Shown: positions 1 to 9,803 of the stretch, in pieces
Layout: every line of letters starts with the position of its first letter
Position numbering within the stretch: position 1 is the first letter of the stretch
Translations under genes and position numbers: made by a program
NCBI GenBank assembly: GCA_003427395.1
Contig: BFEA01000074.1
Location: 2,867,251 to 2,914,458, forward strand
Length of the DNA: 47,208 bases
Source of the DNA: Chara braunii
Taxonomy: Eukaryota; Streptophyta; Charophyceae; Charales; Characeae
Direction: 5' to 3'
The notes under the pieces: model-generated
What the model was told of the DNA's origin: nothing
Seen by the model: the letters and a program-made list of their open reading frames with translations, nothing else
Database searches by the model: none

Positions 1-119
1 GTGTTTTCTCTGTATTCATATTTGACTTGCCGGGGGAATAGGAACCGGACTGTTGCTCCCCAGAATGGCAGGAGCCAGAACCGAGAGGTTCTGTTATTTT
101 CAAAAAAAAAAAACAAAAA
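1..119 (+). mobile_element. 3' end of LINE with poly(A), duplicate of 26923-27041
   Basis: These are the last bases of the LINE described at 25559-27041: 3' untranslated sequence followed by an A-rich tail. The right-hand target-site duplication AAAAACGAA is at 120-128. The rest of the element is absent because the duplicated block begins here. Confidence 0.8.
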
Positions 120-128
120 AAAAACGAA

Positions 129-735
129 CTGCGACATCACATTGGAGACCAGATAGTCCTGTACCAAGCAAAAAGTAGTATGCACCGAGATACAAGCCAA
201 AAGAGCAATGCAATAAACTCAAAAGTCAACGTCAGCCCAAACTCGCCACCATCAACAATGCACCCAATGCCGCTCTTCTCTTCCGGCGCTCACCGCCCAG
301 TCTACAACTACTCAGCACCTATACTAGCCTAAACTACGAAGATGCAACCAGGAAAAGCTCCAGCAGAAAACCAATGTACCTGAAGAAGTCGCCCATGCAG
401 ACCACTGCATACACATTAGGTATGTGTCTCTCTTCACTCTCTCTCTCTCATATCCTAACTCCCACAGTCAGTCTATTCCCTGCCCAACGACCACCATCGC
501 CATCACCAGCACCAGTGAGTCAGCCCGGCTATGGCTGCTCGCGCGCTGCTCCCACTCAGCGGCCCTCCACCTAGCGCCTGTATGCGCCCTGCAGCCTCCT
601 CTGCCCAGTTCGGCAGCGCTGCCGCCTGTGCGCCCACGGCCAGAATGCCTGGCGGGGCACAAGGCACTTTCCTTTATGGAAAGCGTTGGCGTGACCTGTG
701 ACCCAGGATCTGCGCCCTGGGTCTGGGCCTGACAG
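129..735. repeat. Dispersed repeat, duplicate of 27051-27657
   Basis: This is the same sequence as in copy 2. A clearly diverged relative lies at about 45573-46260, upstream of the first visible MET1 exon. Shared stretches include ccagatagtc, tgtaccaagca and cggctatgg. No coding function is evident. Confidence 0.7.
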
Positions 736-751
736 TTGGGTCGCCCAACTG
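733..751. repeat. Small perfect hairpin
   Basis: CAGTTGGG and CCCAACTG form 8-bp perfect arms around a 3-base loop. No element boundary or RNA gene is attached to it. It is present again at 27655-27673. Confidence 0.6.
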
Positions 752-1256
752 TGCAACTTTGCTGGTTGCTGCTTTCCCATTGGCTGAGAGACCGTGGGTG
801 ACATGTCACACAGCGGGCCCTTTCCTGAAAAGTGAGGGCCCGGTCACACAGGCAAGCTGGCCGCAGAGCCTGGAAAATGCGGTCAGGCTAGAGGAAACCG
901 GCCCAGCTGCCCCTAAAGCCTGGGGATAAGCGGTTGGGGCCGTGGGTAGCCTCTTGGGCCTTAGACGGCAGGAGTTAACATGCACATCAAGAGCAATAAG
1001 AACAGGCATGTCGCCCTTGGGCAGAGTTCCTTCCCTCATCCTAAAATGCTCCCAGCGTTTCCCCCCCCCCTTCACACCCACAGGAGTTACAAGGCAACAT
1101 TTTTCCAGTGTTTCAAACATGTGAATGTTTGGTAAGTAACCTCTGACAGTAGCTTATCTCGAAGAAATACCAAGGAAAACAGTTACAGAATGCAGCCACT
1201 GATTGCCTCTGTCGTAACATTTCTTTAATAAGCCAAAACAACCGAAGGAACACAGA

Positions 1257-1378
1257 GTCCTTTGGGATATCCGTTGAAATTGGGATGATACAGAGAAGAT
1301 CCATAATAGTCTGGCCCTTGCACAAGGATGACACACAGAGACCGAAATTGTCCAAATCAAAAAAAAAAAAAAAAAAAA
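1257..1378 (+). pseudogene. U6 snRNA retrocopy with 20-A tail
   Basis: The sequence follows plant U6 snRNA over its length: a GTCC start, GATACAGAGAAGAT in the conserved core, then CAAGGATGACAC and a GTCCAAAT end (1257-1358). The 5' stem, the TTAGCATGG segment and the 3' stem carry many changes. Twenty A residues follow at once (1359-1378). U6 is a polymerase III transcript ending in U and has no genomic A tail, so this is a retrotransposed copy. No upstream promoter elements were recognised. It is repeated at 28179-28300. Confidence 0.85.
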
Positions 1379-2056
1379 GGATCCATATGAAATTATGAAT
1401 AGATCTCGGAACACAAATTGCTATGAACTAAGGAATGGAAGAACGCCAGAGGCTTCCAGCAAATTCAAACGATATGAGAAAGAGTTTGTGAAAGGTGGAC
1501 CGAGATGATGCAGTGTGTGTACAAAACAAACATGAGAACCACCGGGACACAGATGCATGCTCTTGCTTGATACATTGTGAGCTTTCCAGGGACATGCTTC
1601 TGCCTGTCTGGACAGCAGCTTCACGTTTTTTCCCGAACGTTGACTTCACCAGAGGAGTCTTTATGTCCCTCGGGTATCAATGTGCCACAGGTGAGACACA
1701 ATGAGGACTTCACAAAAACAGCCAGAGCTTAGTGGATCTCCGCATTTTCCTTTTCAGGGTGGATAACTAATCGGCAAGCAAGAGTGGGGTTGGATTTCAG
1801 AACTGGGAGTGGGGGGGAAAGAGGCAGGACAGGGAAGGAGAAAAATATCATATTTCCAGATAAGTGTTTTGCATTAGTGTATTACAGTCATCACACATTC
1901 ACTGGTCATTCTAATGGCCGGAGCTTTGCGTTCTATCTGTTTGATATTCCACTTTACATAAACAAGAAAGAACAAAACAAAGCGGGATTCAGTTGGAAAA
2001 AGAAGAAAAAGGAGCAAACCAACATAGGAAAGCCAACCACGACACGAGTCACCCAC

Positions 2057-2254
2057 CTGATAACCCATCTCCAAGAGAGATCGGAGTGTCAATCTGAAGG
2101 TTTGGCCCTTATTGAAAGATACGAAGTTGCGCACATTCTCCAAAAGGAAATACCTGGGCCTGAGGTAATCCGCATACGAAAGAAAAGCTAGAATCATTTC
2201 ACACTGGATCTTGCTCCATGTTCGTTGGTTAAAGCGGTTCATCCCAGAGAAGCC
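2057..2254 (-). pseudogene. Duplicate of MET1 exon with ENV motif (probable assembly artefact)
   Basis: This 198-bp exon (66 codons, from GFSGMNRF to LLEMGYQ) matches the in-order exon at 28979-29176, with the same acceptor and donor. It lies more than 7 kb beyond the MET1 stop codon and has no neighbouring exons, so it cannot belong to the transcript. It sits in the identical block that ends at the Nextera adapter. It should not be annotated as a second gene or an exon duplication. Confidence 0.93.
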
Positions 2255-2704
2255 CTGCTCAAACAGCACAACACCAACGGATACACGTACAGTTAGTCTG
2301 TCTGCAGTGCCATGTACAGAAGGAACTACATCACCCACTCTATACTTATCCAGGGAAAGACAACCACCAGGCCAGGTTAGCAACAAAACTCTTCATGTCT
2401 TCTTCTCCTCCTTTTGCAGCAGCTGCTCCTCATCCAACTTCGCTTGCTCCACAACACTAGCACTACGCAACGAGGACAAGCTGATAGCAGGAGAAAAACA
2501 ATAGCTAGCAAAGGGTTGATAGTAGTAGAAAGGAGGGGGAGAAGGTGCTCAAGTGAAAAAGCTTTCAAAGGGCAATCTACGAAATGTGGTAGTGCAGGAC
2601 AGGTTGAAAACCAGCCATTGTGTGGTTTCTTTAGGTCTTTGCCTTGAGGAGGATGATTGCTTCAACTTTTGAGGCCTTTTAAGACAAATGCTGAACTATC
2701 CAAT

Positions 2705-2950
2705 CGAATATGTGGCAGTTGCATCAACTGAGACCTCACAGATTGAACACATATCACCTTATGCGAGCATCAGATCCCACTTCGACTGTTCCCTGCTTCT
2801 TCTTTGTCCCACACCTCCACCACTACCCTCCCTTCAAATATGTGCTGGTTGCATCAACTGAGACCTCAGAAATTGGACAGATTCCGCTTTATGTGGGCAG
2901 CAGACCCAACTTTGTCTGCCCCCTGGTTCTTCGTTGCCCCACACCACTGT
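2705..2950. repeat. Two diverged tandem units of about 130 bp
   Basis: The phrase GTTGCATCAACTGAGACCTC occurs at about 2717 and again about 130 bp later. Both are followed by related text ending in a CCACACC-rich stretch. It is repeated in copy 2 at about 29627-29872. Confidence 0.6.
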
Positions 2951-3377
2951 TCTTCTCCCCTTTGCCCTACCACCTCCTCCAAGTCCTCTTCCTCTTCTCA
3001 GCTTTTGTTGGCCCAATTCGTACAATCTTCAGTGAGATGAGATTCCTGGGTACCTCCTCTAAGTCCTCTTCCTCTTCTCAGCTAATAGCACTGCAGATGT
3101 TGTAGGGTACGACCAAGAACAATGAGGGTGACTTTCAAACCATAGCTACCATTAACACACAGCTGGAATGGGCCTTTGCGGGGCCATCTACAGAGTCGTA
3201 ATGTGGGGCCTGCAGGATTGGTTTTCGGAGTCCTTCATGCCAAGGTTGTCAAACACACCTTTTAATTCTTCCACAGGGATAGTTACTTGTAGCTGGATAG
3301 GGGTTTACAAAACTCAGAGACATATGATCTACAGGGCATAATGGTCAAAGCCTGCCTGACTGTGAGACAAGTACAAT

Positions 3378-3706
3378 GCAAGCATCTGGACCTCATCCCA
3401 TTGTCCGTGCATTGGCCAGCTTGCACCTCCCCCAGTTTCCCCTCTTCCCCCCTCCCGCCAGTGCCTTTGGAGATGTATGATCTACATACAAGTGTCACTG
3501 CAAGCATTTGGACCTCATCCTGTTGTCCATGAGCTTGCACCTCCCCCAATTTCCCCTCTTCCCCCCTCCCGCCAGTGCCCTTGGAGATGTATGATCTACA
3601 TGCAAGAGACACTGCAAGCATTTGGACCTCATACCGTTGTCCATGCACTGGCCAACTTGCACCTCCCTCACTTTCCCCTCTTCCCCACTCCCGAACACTC
3701 CACCCT
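3378..3706. repeat. Three tandem units of 114-122 bp
   Basis: Units start with GCAAGCAT(C/T)TGGACCTCAT at 3378, 3500 and 3614. Each contains a pyrimidine-rich tract (CCCCTCTTCCCCCCTCCC or similar) and most of them end with GGAGATGTATGATCTACAT. The open frames here are side effects of the repeat. It is repeated at 30300-30628. Confidence 0.85.
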
Positions 3707-4036
3707 CCACCTTGAGAAGATTTACATCACCTCTACCCTCCTCTTTCGAAGAAACAGAGACCCAGAACCGAAGAGGTGACAGATGAAGTGTCAGAGAGAT
3801 TTGCATACTGCGGAAGAGCAAAAGACATTGAAGAGGGAAAAGCAGCGACTTGCAACATGTCCACCACAGCCCGGACGTACTGATTAATGGATCGGCAGAT
3901 TACACTATGAGTGCAACAAACTGGTAATTTGTTGCAGTGAAAATGGTCTCAACTGCCAACCGAGAAATACAATACCCATATAGAGTGATTTTTGTTATTA
4001 TGGGACCAGTTAGTTGGGTCAGCGGCTGGCTAATCC

Positions 4037-4074
4037 CTGTCTCTTATACACATCTAGATGTGTATAAGAGACAG
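4037..4074. other. Nextera (Tn5 mosaic-end) mate-pair junction adapter
   Basis: The mosaic end CTGTCTCTTATACACATCT is followed directly by its reverse complement AGATGTGTATAAGAGACAG, 38 bp in all. This is the junction adapter made when Nextera mate-pair fragments are circularised; it is library sequence, not genome. Translated on the minus strand it gives the peptide SYTHLDVYKRQ, a familiar contaminant in predicted protein sets. The identity with copy 2 stops exactly at 4036, so the adapter marks a false join. Confidence 0.98.
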
Positions 4075-5285
4075 GGCTCCTAACAGTTCCCTGAGATAAG
4101 GGGACTCCACGGATTTTAAGTTTGTCTTTACACGGGGACGGGCACAAGTGGCAAAACTGAACGCCTTGCTCTAATAAGCCCGTCGCCGCTGGCAGGAGGA
4201 GATATAGTTTTGCTCTACTCGACAACCCTGTTGAGATGTTGAGAGTGGCGAGTGCCGGCTGAAACACACCCACTCCACATTCTACCTAATGAATTGATGT
4301 GACAACAGCATTGAATGCAGCAAATTCTGGCGGCGGAGTCGTACTTCACCGCAGAGGAGGTCAGCTCTAGACAAACATAACCCCCTGAGTGTCTGGGTAC
4401 GTTGAGAGTCTCCCAGCCAGAGGGGTCTGGACATTTTAAAGCTGGGCTGGCCCCCCACTGCAATGTAAATAACCACAAACTGCCCTAGGTGTCTAGAGCC
4501 CGTGCACAGCTGGCCCTTTCTCTTTCCCCTCTGCATGCTTGCCCGTGACAAGCAACCAGACCCAGAACAGAATAGGCAAGAGTGCGTTTTGGGTGGGTGG
4601 GGGGGGGGGGAAATGGGCAGCCCCAGGGAAATAACAAAAAATAACCACCAATTTCCCCCACACTCAAAAAGTGGCTTTCCCGGACCTTCGGAGGTCTCGT
4701 ACGGCCGAAGGAAGTGGAGGTCGGCGGCAATTCAGAAATAAAAGCGCTGACTTTGGCAGTTTTTTGCGCTTAGAAGAATGCACAGAAATATCTGAAAATT
4801 TGAGATCCCATAGATTAGGTCCTGATCTTTCCAGACAACATTAAAAAAAACTGAAAAAAAAACGACCATGAATATAATGGTCGACCTGATTTGGCACATT
4901 TTTAATCTTCCCAGCGCCACATGTAGGCCAACGGCGCAACGCGACTTTCGCAGGGGGAAAACTATTCCTACTTCGGTGATTTTTGAGAGAGGACATTTGG
5001 AATGCAGAAAGACGGGGGAAAAGGCACGTGCAGGGATGGCGGTGGCCATAACAGGGGTATAGCAATGCAGACGGTGACGCTGTCACAATGACAACAGAGG
5101 GTTCTGCGAACGGCCAAAGAGGGAACAATGAACGGACACAGAAGAGAGGTGGAAGAAACCTCAACCGCAGCCGAGCCGTGGAACTGGGTGGAAGTGGACG
5201 TGAAAACGGATGCTTGACGGTGAGAGGCAAATAATTGGACCCTTCCCTGATGCCATTGCTTGTGTTAACAGAAACTTGGAAGGGC
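4075..5285. other. No gene recognised (right side of adapter join)
   Basis: The sequence is unique-looking, with a 12-G run near 4600 and short A-runs. Open frames are short and show no protein family I recognise. Because it follows the adapter, its true distance from 4036 is unknown. Confidence 0.6.
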
Positions 5286-5565
5286 CATCAAGGACAAGGA
5301 TGGAGAAGGAAGAGGAGGAGGAGGAGGGAGGAGGAGAAGGATCGGGGAGGAGGATTGGAATCATCAGAATCATCAAAATCAGAAGATGCGGAAGAGGAAG
5401 AAGCGGAGGAAAAAGCGGAGGAAGAAGCAGAGGAAGAAGCGGAGGAAGAAGAGAAGGATTAAGATACAGAGGAAGAGGAAGAAGAAGAGGAAGAAGAAGA
5501 AAAAGAAGAAGAAGAAGAAAAAGAAGAAGAAAAAGAAGAAGAAAAAGAAGAAGAAGAAGAAGAGA
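5286..5565. repeat. GAA/GGA purine-rich tract
   Basis: About 280 bp is almost purely purine on the plus strand, grading from GGA-rich to pure GAA and AAG triplets. It yields spurious Glu/Arg/Lys-rich open frames on one strand and poly-Phe on the other. No gene is claimed. Confidence 0.9.
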
Positions 5566-6541
5566 TACAACGGGCTTTGCCTCTGACCAGTGCTGGCAAA
5601 TCTCTGCAGTAGAGATTCAAAAGGCATGCAGGTGATGCTGCATTGACTTAGTGAAGATACCAATTATTGTAATTTACTAATTTGTCCAAAACTGCTCAAT
5701 GTTCCAGCGAACACACAAGCTAGTAGAAAGAATTTGAGATATACCTTAACGCCAGGCTCGCAAATGGCTGGAAAAATCGTTACGCATAATAAACAACCAA
5801 TTCATCAAAGCCACCAGTATAGAACGAAGTTCAACAAACCACAAAGTCAAACACGAAGACATGTCAACAACAGCTGGGAGTTCAAAAGCCACATCAACAA
5901 CAACTCTTCTATCCGACAAAGATGAAATGAGGCCATCAGCAGCAGCTTTGGTTTGCTAGCTGGGAGTTTGAAAGCCACGTCAACATCGAACAATTTTGCT
6001 CTCCGACCACGAATGAGATGGTCATCAGCAGCTGGCTGTGGCATGATTCCTTTCTAAGTCCACATGAAGCTGGCTGAGCTTGCAAAGGATCTCTTCACAG
6101 AGCATCGCCCAAGAGGCGGTGAGGCACTCATGACTTGTCAGCACGACAAAGATCGTGTTCACAGCAAGCATCGTTGAAGAGAATTACTTCCACCGCACAG
6201 TTCACCCATTCCCTTCTCAGAATTATTAACTCCTATGAATTGCCATCCAGTGTACAAGAACTTGTAGTACTCACCCGTAAACATTGTAGAAATCGTCATC
6301 CAGTGTGTACAAGCGTTCGCCGTACTCGACTCCAAACATTGAAGAAATCAGAAAACGAAACTGGCGCGTCAGTTCACCACACCAAGGACTGTGTATTCAC
6401 AAGCGAAGCGGCGGGAATTGCATGGATGGTGACTAATCCTGTGTCCTCGACGAAGGGTAAGCCGGAGCCTTTACCCCGCAGAGACCGTGACTGATTAAAT
6501 TATCTCTTTCTGTGTCTGTTGTTTTACCAGACTACTGTTGA
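5566..6541. repeat. Gene-free stretch with two short duplications
   Basis: Two units of about 75-80 bp occur at 5865-6045 (AGCTGGGAGTT(C/T), AAAGCCAC(A/G)TCAACA). Two units of about 55 bp occur at 6240-6350 (CATCCAGTGT, AAACATTG). No coding or RNA gene was recognised in the rest. Confidence 0.5.
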
Positions 6542-7145
6542 CAGAGTTGGCGCGATCATCATGAACACATGCCATCACAGCTGTGCGCTCCTGCTCCGAA
6601 CTTTCATTGCACCGATCCAGACCTATCTACTGCTTGCTTGACACTGGATCCAGACTTAATGCAGACAAAACGCAAAGTTAAGACCTGTTTCAAGCCCATC
6701 TAGGCCTCCACTGACACCCAATCCAGACCTGCTTCAGACCAGAGTTGGTGTGATCATCATGAACACATGCCATCACAGCTGTGCGCTCCGGCTCCAAACT
6801 TTCATTGCACCGATCCAGACCTATCTAATGCTTGCTTGACACTGGATCCAGACTGAATGCAGACAAAATGCAAATATAAGACCTGTTTCAATCCCATCTA
6901 AGGCTCCACTGACACCCAATCCAGACCTGCTTCAGACCAAACGCTAAGTTTAGACGTGGTCCAAACCCATCTCTGCCTCGGCTGACACCCGATCGATACC
7001 TGTCGCAGACGAAACGCAGAGTTCAGACGTGGTTCAAACCCATCTCCGCCTTGGCTGACACCTGATCCAGACCTGCTGCAGATGAAATGCAAAGTTTAGA
7101 CCTCACTCAGACCTAACTCTGCCTCAGCTGACACTAGGTCCAAAG
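6542..7145. repeat. 73-bp minisatellite with a 198-bp higher-order unit
   Basis: The phrase GACAC(C/T) followed by a GATCCAGACC-like stretch recurs at 6640, 6713, 6838, 6911, 6984, 7057 and 7130. Spacing is exactly 73 bp except across one 125-bp insertion. A longer unit beginning CAGAGTTGG(C/T) repeats 198 bp apart (6542 and 6740). Units differ by substitutions, so the array is old. Confidence 0.85.
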
Positions 7146-7180
7146 TTCAAACCAAAGGATACAATATGACGTCACAAAGA

Positions 7181-7340
7181 CGTGATGTGCCACCGCATAT
7201 GTGGTCACGTTCAGCATATCTTGCCTGCGAAGAGCGAAAGAGCTAGGGAACATAGACTTGCGTCTACATCACACAGACGTGATCTGCTATGTGGTCACGT
7301 TAAGTGTATCTCGCCTGCGAATAACGAAAGAGCTATGATC
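7181..7340. repeat. Two tandem units of about 80 bp
   Basis: Two related units carry AGACGTGAT, TATGTGGTCACGTT and CGCCTGCGAA or TGCCTGCGAA followed by CGAAAGAGCTA. They directly follow the 73-bp array. TGGTCACGTT-type motifs are not taken as binding sites. Confidence 0.6.
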
Positions 7341-8493
7341 TAAAACTCTCTATGATCTAAAAGGGAGCGAGGCGAAAGCAGGCACATGGGCAGCCCCAGC
7401 AGTAGCTGCAAAGAGCGACAAAGGGAAGACGAAAATGATTCCTGAGACACCCTGAAGCAAGAGAAGACTATCTCCTCTTCCTATCCTCCCTCCTCTTGCG
7501 ATGAATGACGACAGTCACCACACACTTTCATCAGGCTATGTCCCCATCCAGGATGAAAACAGCCTAGCAATGGAGTCTCTCATGTGTCCTCAGTTCGCCG
7601 TTCTGTAGCCTATTGACAAATTGCCTCCAGACTTGGCCAATGTCATCCTGACATGCCCAAATTGGTCAAGGCCGTCGTGTGGTCATGCAATGACGTTGCA
7701 CGCCCAAATCTTGGCTGCATTTTACTCGATGCTGGCACTATGTGATGATTCCCCCAGTGCTGCATTCCTGTACCTCTGCTGGGTCTAACTGATACAATTG
7801 CCCCCCCTGGGCGCACAAATACAGCAAGGCATCTGCTCTACCAAAGCTCCTCTCCCACCGGCGATACTCGAATTGGACTTCAGCAAAAAAAGAGCCCTCT
7901 TTGCATGCGGATAAGATAGAGAACACTTGTCTGAGAAAGCCCTAATTCCAAGTGTTCTTCCACGTAAAGCAGAAGAACTCCCAGCGACAGGGAATCATAA
8001 TGATACGAGAGCGTTCTCTTCCTGCCAAAAAAAATGCGATCTGGCCTCGTCTCCCTACCAACCAAGCATGACAGAACCATCGCTCCCCGCCAAGATCCCT
8101 GCACTTTCTCGGTCCTAGCAACACATTCAACTCCTACAGACCAGTCACGAAGTCATTCTGGTCGGAATCTGCGCACTGCCAAGAACCCAATCAGCACTGC
8201 ATGTGAAGTTCCCCAGCTCGGAGCATTGATAATTGCATCAGGTTCTGAATAACCACTCAGGAGGGAAGGCTTCAGCGGGCCTGCCTATTCCAATTGAGAG
8301 GTTTGACGCGATACTGGCGGTTCTCTGGTCACCAATGCCCTTTTCATAATCCGAGGGTTGAGGATCATGGCGAAGTCATATCTGGTCACCACCAAATGCC
8401 CTTTCATAATTTTGCACCAGATGCAGAAAGTTGTGCACTGTGCGAAGTTCTGTGCAGCACTGGCATAAGGGGTTGACAACACAAACCAAGGCC
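7341..8493. other. No gene recognised
   Basis: Open frames are short on both strands and match no family I know. There is no strong repeat structure apart from a short local echo of CTGGTCACCA near 8325-8390. Confidence 0.5.
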
Positions 8494-8607
8494 TAATGAG
8501 GACCAGGTACATAGAGACAATACACCATTGAAAGATGCACTTTGCCACTAATGAGGTCCAGGTACATAGAGACAATACACCGTCGAAAGATGCACTTTGC
8601 CACTTAG
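8494..8607. repeat. 55-bp tandem duplication
   Basis: TAATGAGG(A/T)CCAGGTACATA begins at 8494 and 8549. The text through AAAGATGCACTTTGCCAC is nearly identical in the two units. Confidence 0.85.
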
Positions 8608-8889
8608 TAAACAATACCTGGGCTGGTTCATGTACAGACTGTTCTGTGTAGGGACGGCGTGCAAAATCCTTGACACACCGATTAAACAATTGGCCGTGGT
8701 AACCAAGTTAGATCTAGAGGACGACAATAAAAAGTCATATAAACTGAGCAAACAGAGCTCCTTGCTCTTAGACGGCTGCTGTGCGCGAATGTCGGTATCA
8801 GTAGCTGAGTTGGAAGTTGGAACGCCAATTGAACAATACCTTGCAGTTCACCCTCGTCAGATCTCCGATGACAACGACAACCCGTGCCA

Positions 8890-9505
8890 GCAAAGGCACA
8901 CTGATTAAACAGAACAGCATACTTTTGTCAGCAAATATGTTCATTGATGAGACAGAGCTCAAACAGGTTGAGCACAACGTTGGAGAAGAAAATCTCCTGC
9001 TCAGCAACGCACAAGGCAACAGTCCTGCAAGTTCTTCGGGCAAGGCAAGCACAAGGAGGCCCCACACCCTCTGCTACAACAGCTGATGAGGGTGAACTGC
9101 ATGATATTGTTCAGACAACGCTCAAAGGCACACTGGCACACTGATTAAACAGACATCACACTCAGCATATATATTCATTGATGAGACCTACCTAGTTCAA
9201 ACGGGTTGAGCACAACGTCGTAGAAGAAAATCCCCTGCTCAGCACCGCACTAGGCAACCAACCGTTCTGCAAGTCCTCCTAGCAAGGCAAGTGCAAGGAG
9301 GCCCCGCACCCTCTGCTTCAATCGCATGTTATTGTGAGCTGATGATTGTAACCCCCTCCGCATATCGATTGATGGTTCCAAAGTTCAAACATATTCTGTT
9401 GAAGAAAAAAGCAAATCCCCAGCCCAGCAAGGCACTAACCAACTGTCCTGAAAGGACTTTCAAGCAAGGCAAGCAAAAGGCCCTGCGCTCTTTGCTACGT
9501 TGCCG
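8890..9505. repeat. Three diverged tandem units of about 190-235 bp downstream of MET1
   Basis: Units carry CTGATTAAACAGA, ATTCATTGATGAGAC, GTTGAGCACAACGT, AGAAGAAAATC(T/C)CCTGCTCAGCA and CAAGGAGGCCCC. The third, from about 9373, is more diverged. The block begins about 160 bp beyond the MET1 stop codon, so it may overlap the 3' end of the transcript. No polyadenylation signal was assigned. Confidence 0.75.
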
Positions 9506-9665
9506 GCATTACCTTAAAAGGAGAATTGCTGCAATGTCATGGTGCTAAGGGAGAGGGAGAAAAGCTGGCAGGTGCACAGAGTGGTGTGCCAGGGCTGCTA
9601 CAGATGTCAGAACCAAAGGGGATGTGAGGATGCATCTTCCTCGTCGCTTTCACCCTGGGTGCACA

Positions 9666-9803
9666 TCACAGACTTTCTTTGGAAAGCACTGCCTCCCTTA
9701 GCATTCTGCCCAAAGCACAAGCCAGCGGTGGTGGCACTGCATTTCCAATTTGCCGGTGCTTTGCCTGAATTGTACCGCAGAACCTGAATGCGTCGGGGAA
9801 ACC
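9666..9803 (-). CDS. MET1: MET1 last exon: motif X and stop
   Basis: This exon has 138 bp including the TGA at 9668-9666. Acceptor GCCTGCAG. It encodes [20 protein letters not shown] and on through [16 protein letters not shown] to SKESL. Motif X (GNAVPPPLA) closes the cofactor site. The C-terminus has the usual family length. Confidence 0.95.
   Translation of the reverse strand, partial: GFPDAFRFCGTIQAKHRQIGNAVPPPLACALGRMLREAVLSKESL

Larger units (their letters stand above)
1..4036. repeat. Copy 1 of a 4,036-bp identical direct duplication
   Basis: This block matches 26923-30958 at a constant offset of 26,922. All translated frames agree, and homopolymers (the 10-C run, the 20-A run) have the same length. 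It contains the 3' end of a LINE, a dispersed repeat, a U6 retrocopy, one MET1 exon and tandem repeats. It starts at the first base of the window, where copy 2 has ambiguous bases just upstream (26919, 26922), and ends at a sequencing adapter (4037). I read it as a contig used twice by the assembler. A real recent duplication is possible but less likely. Confidence 0.97.

Noticed and set aside
2057-2254. Second MET1 gene or mutually exclusive exon
   Set aside because: Identical to 28979-29176, isolated beyond the stop codon and inside the block ending at the adapter.
4019-4273. Minus-strand frame ending VSYTHLDVYKRQ
   Set aside because: It is a translation of the Nextera adapter fused to flanking sequence, not a gene.
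5210-5663. Lys/Arg/Glu-rich and poly-Phe frames
   Set aside because: Products of the GAA/GGA purine tract; no domain and no splice context.
6542-7145. CRISPR-like array
   Set aside because: 73-bp contiguous diverged units without unique spacers, in eukaryotic DNA: a minisatellite.
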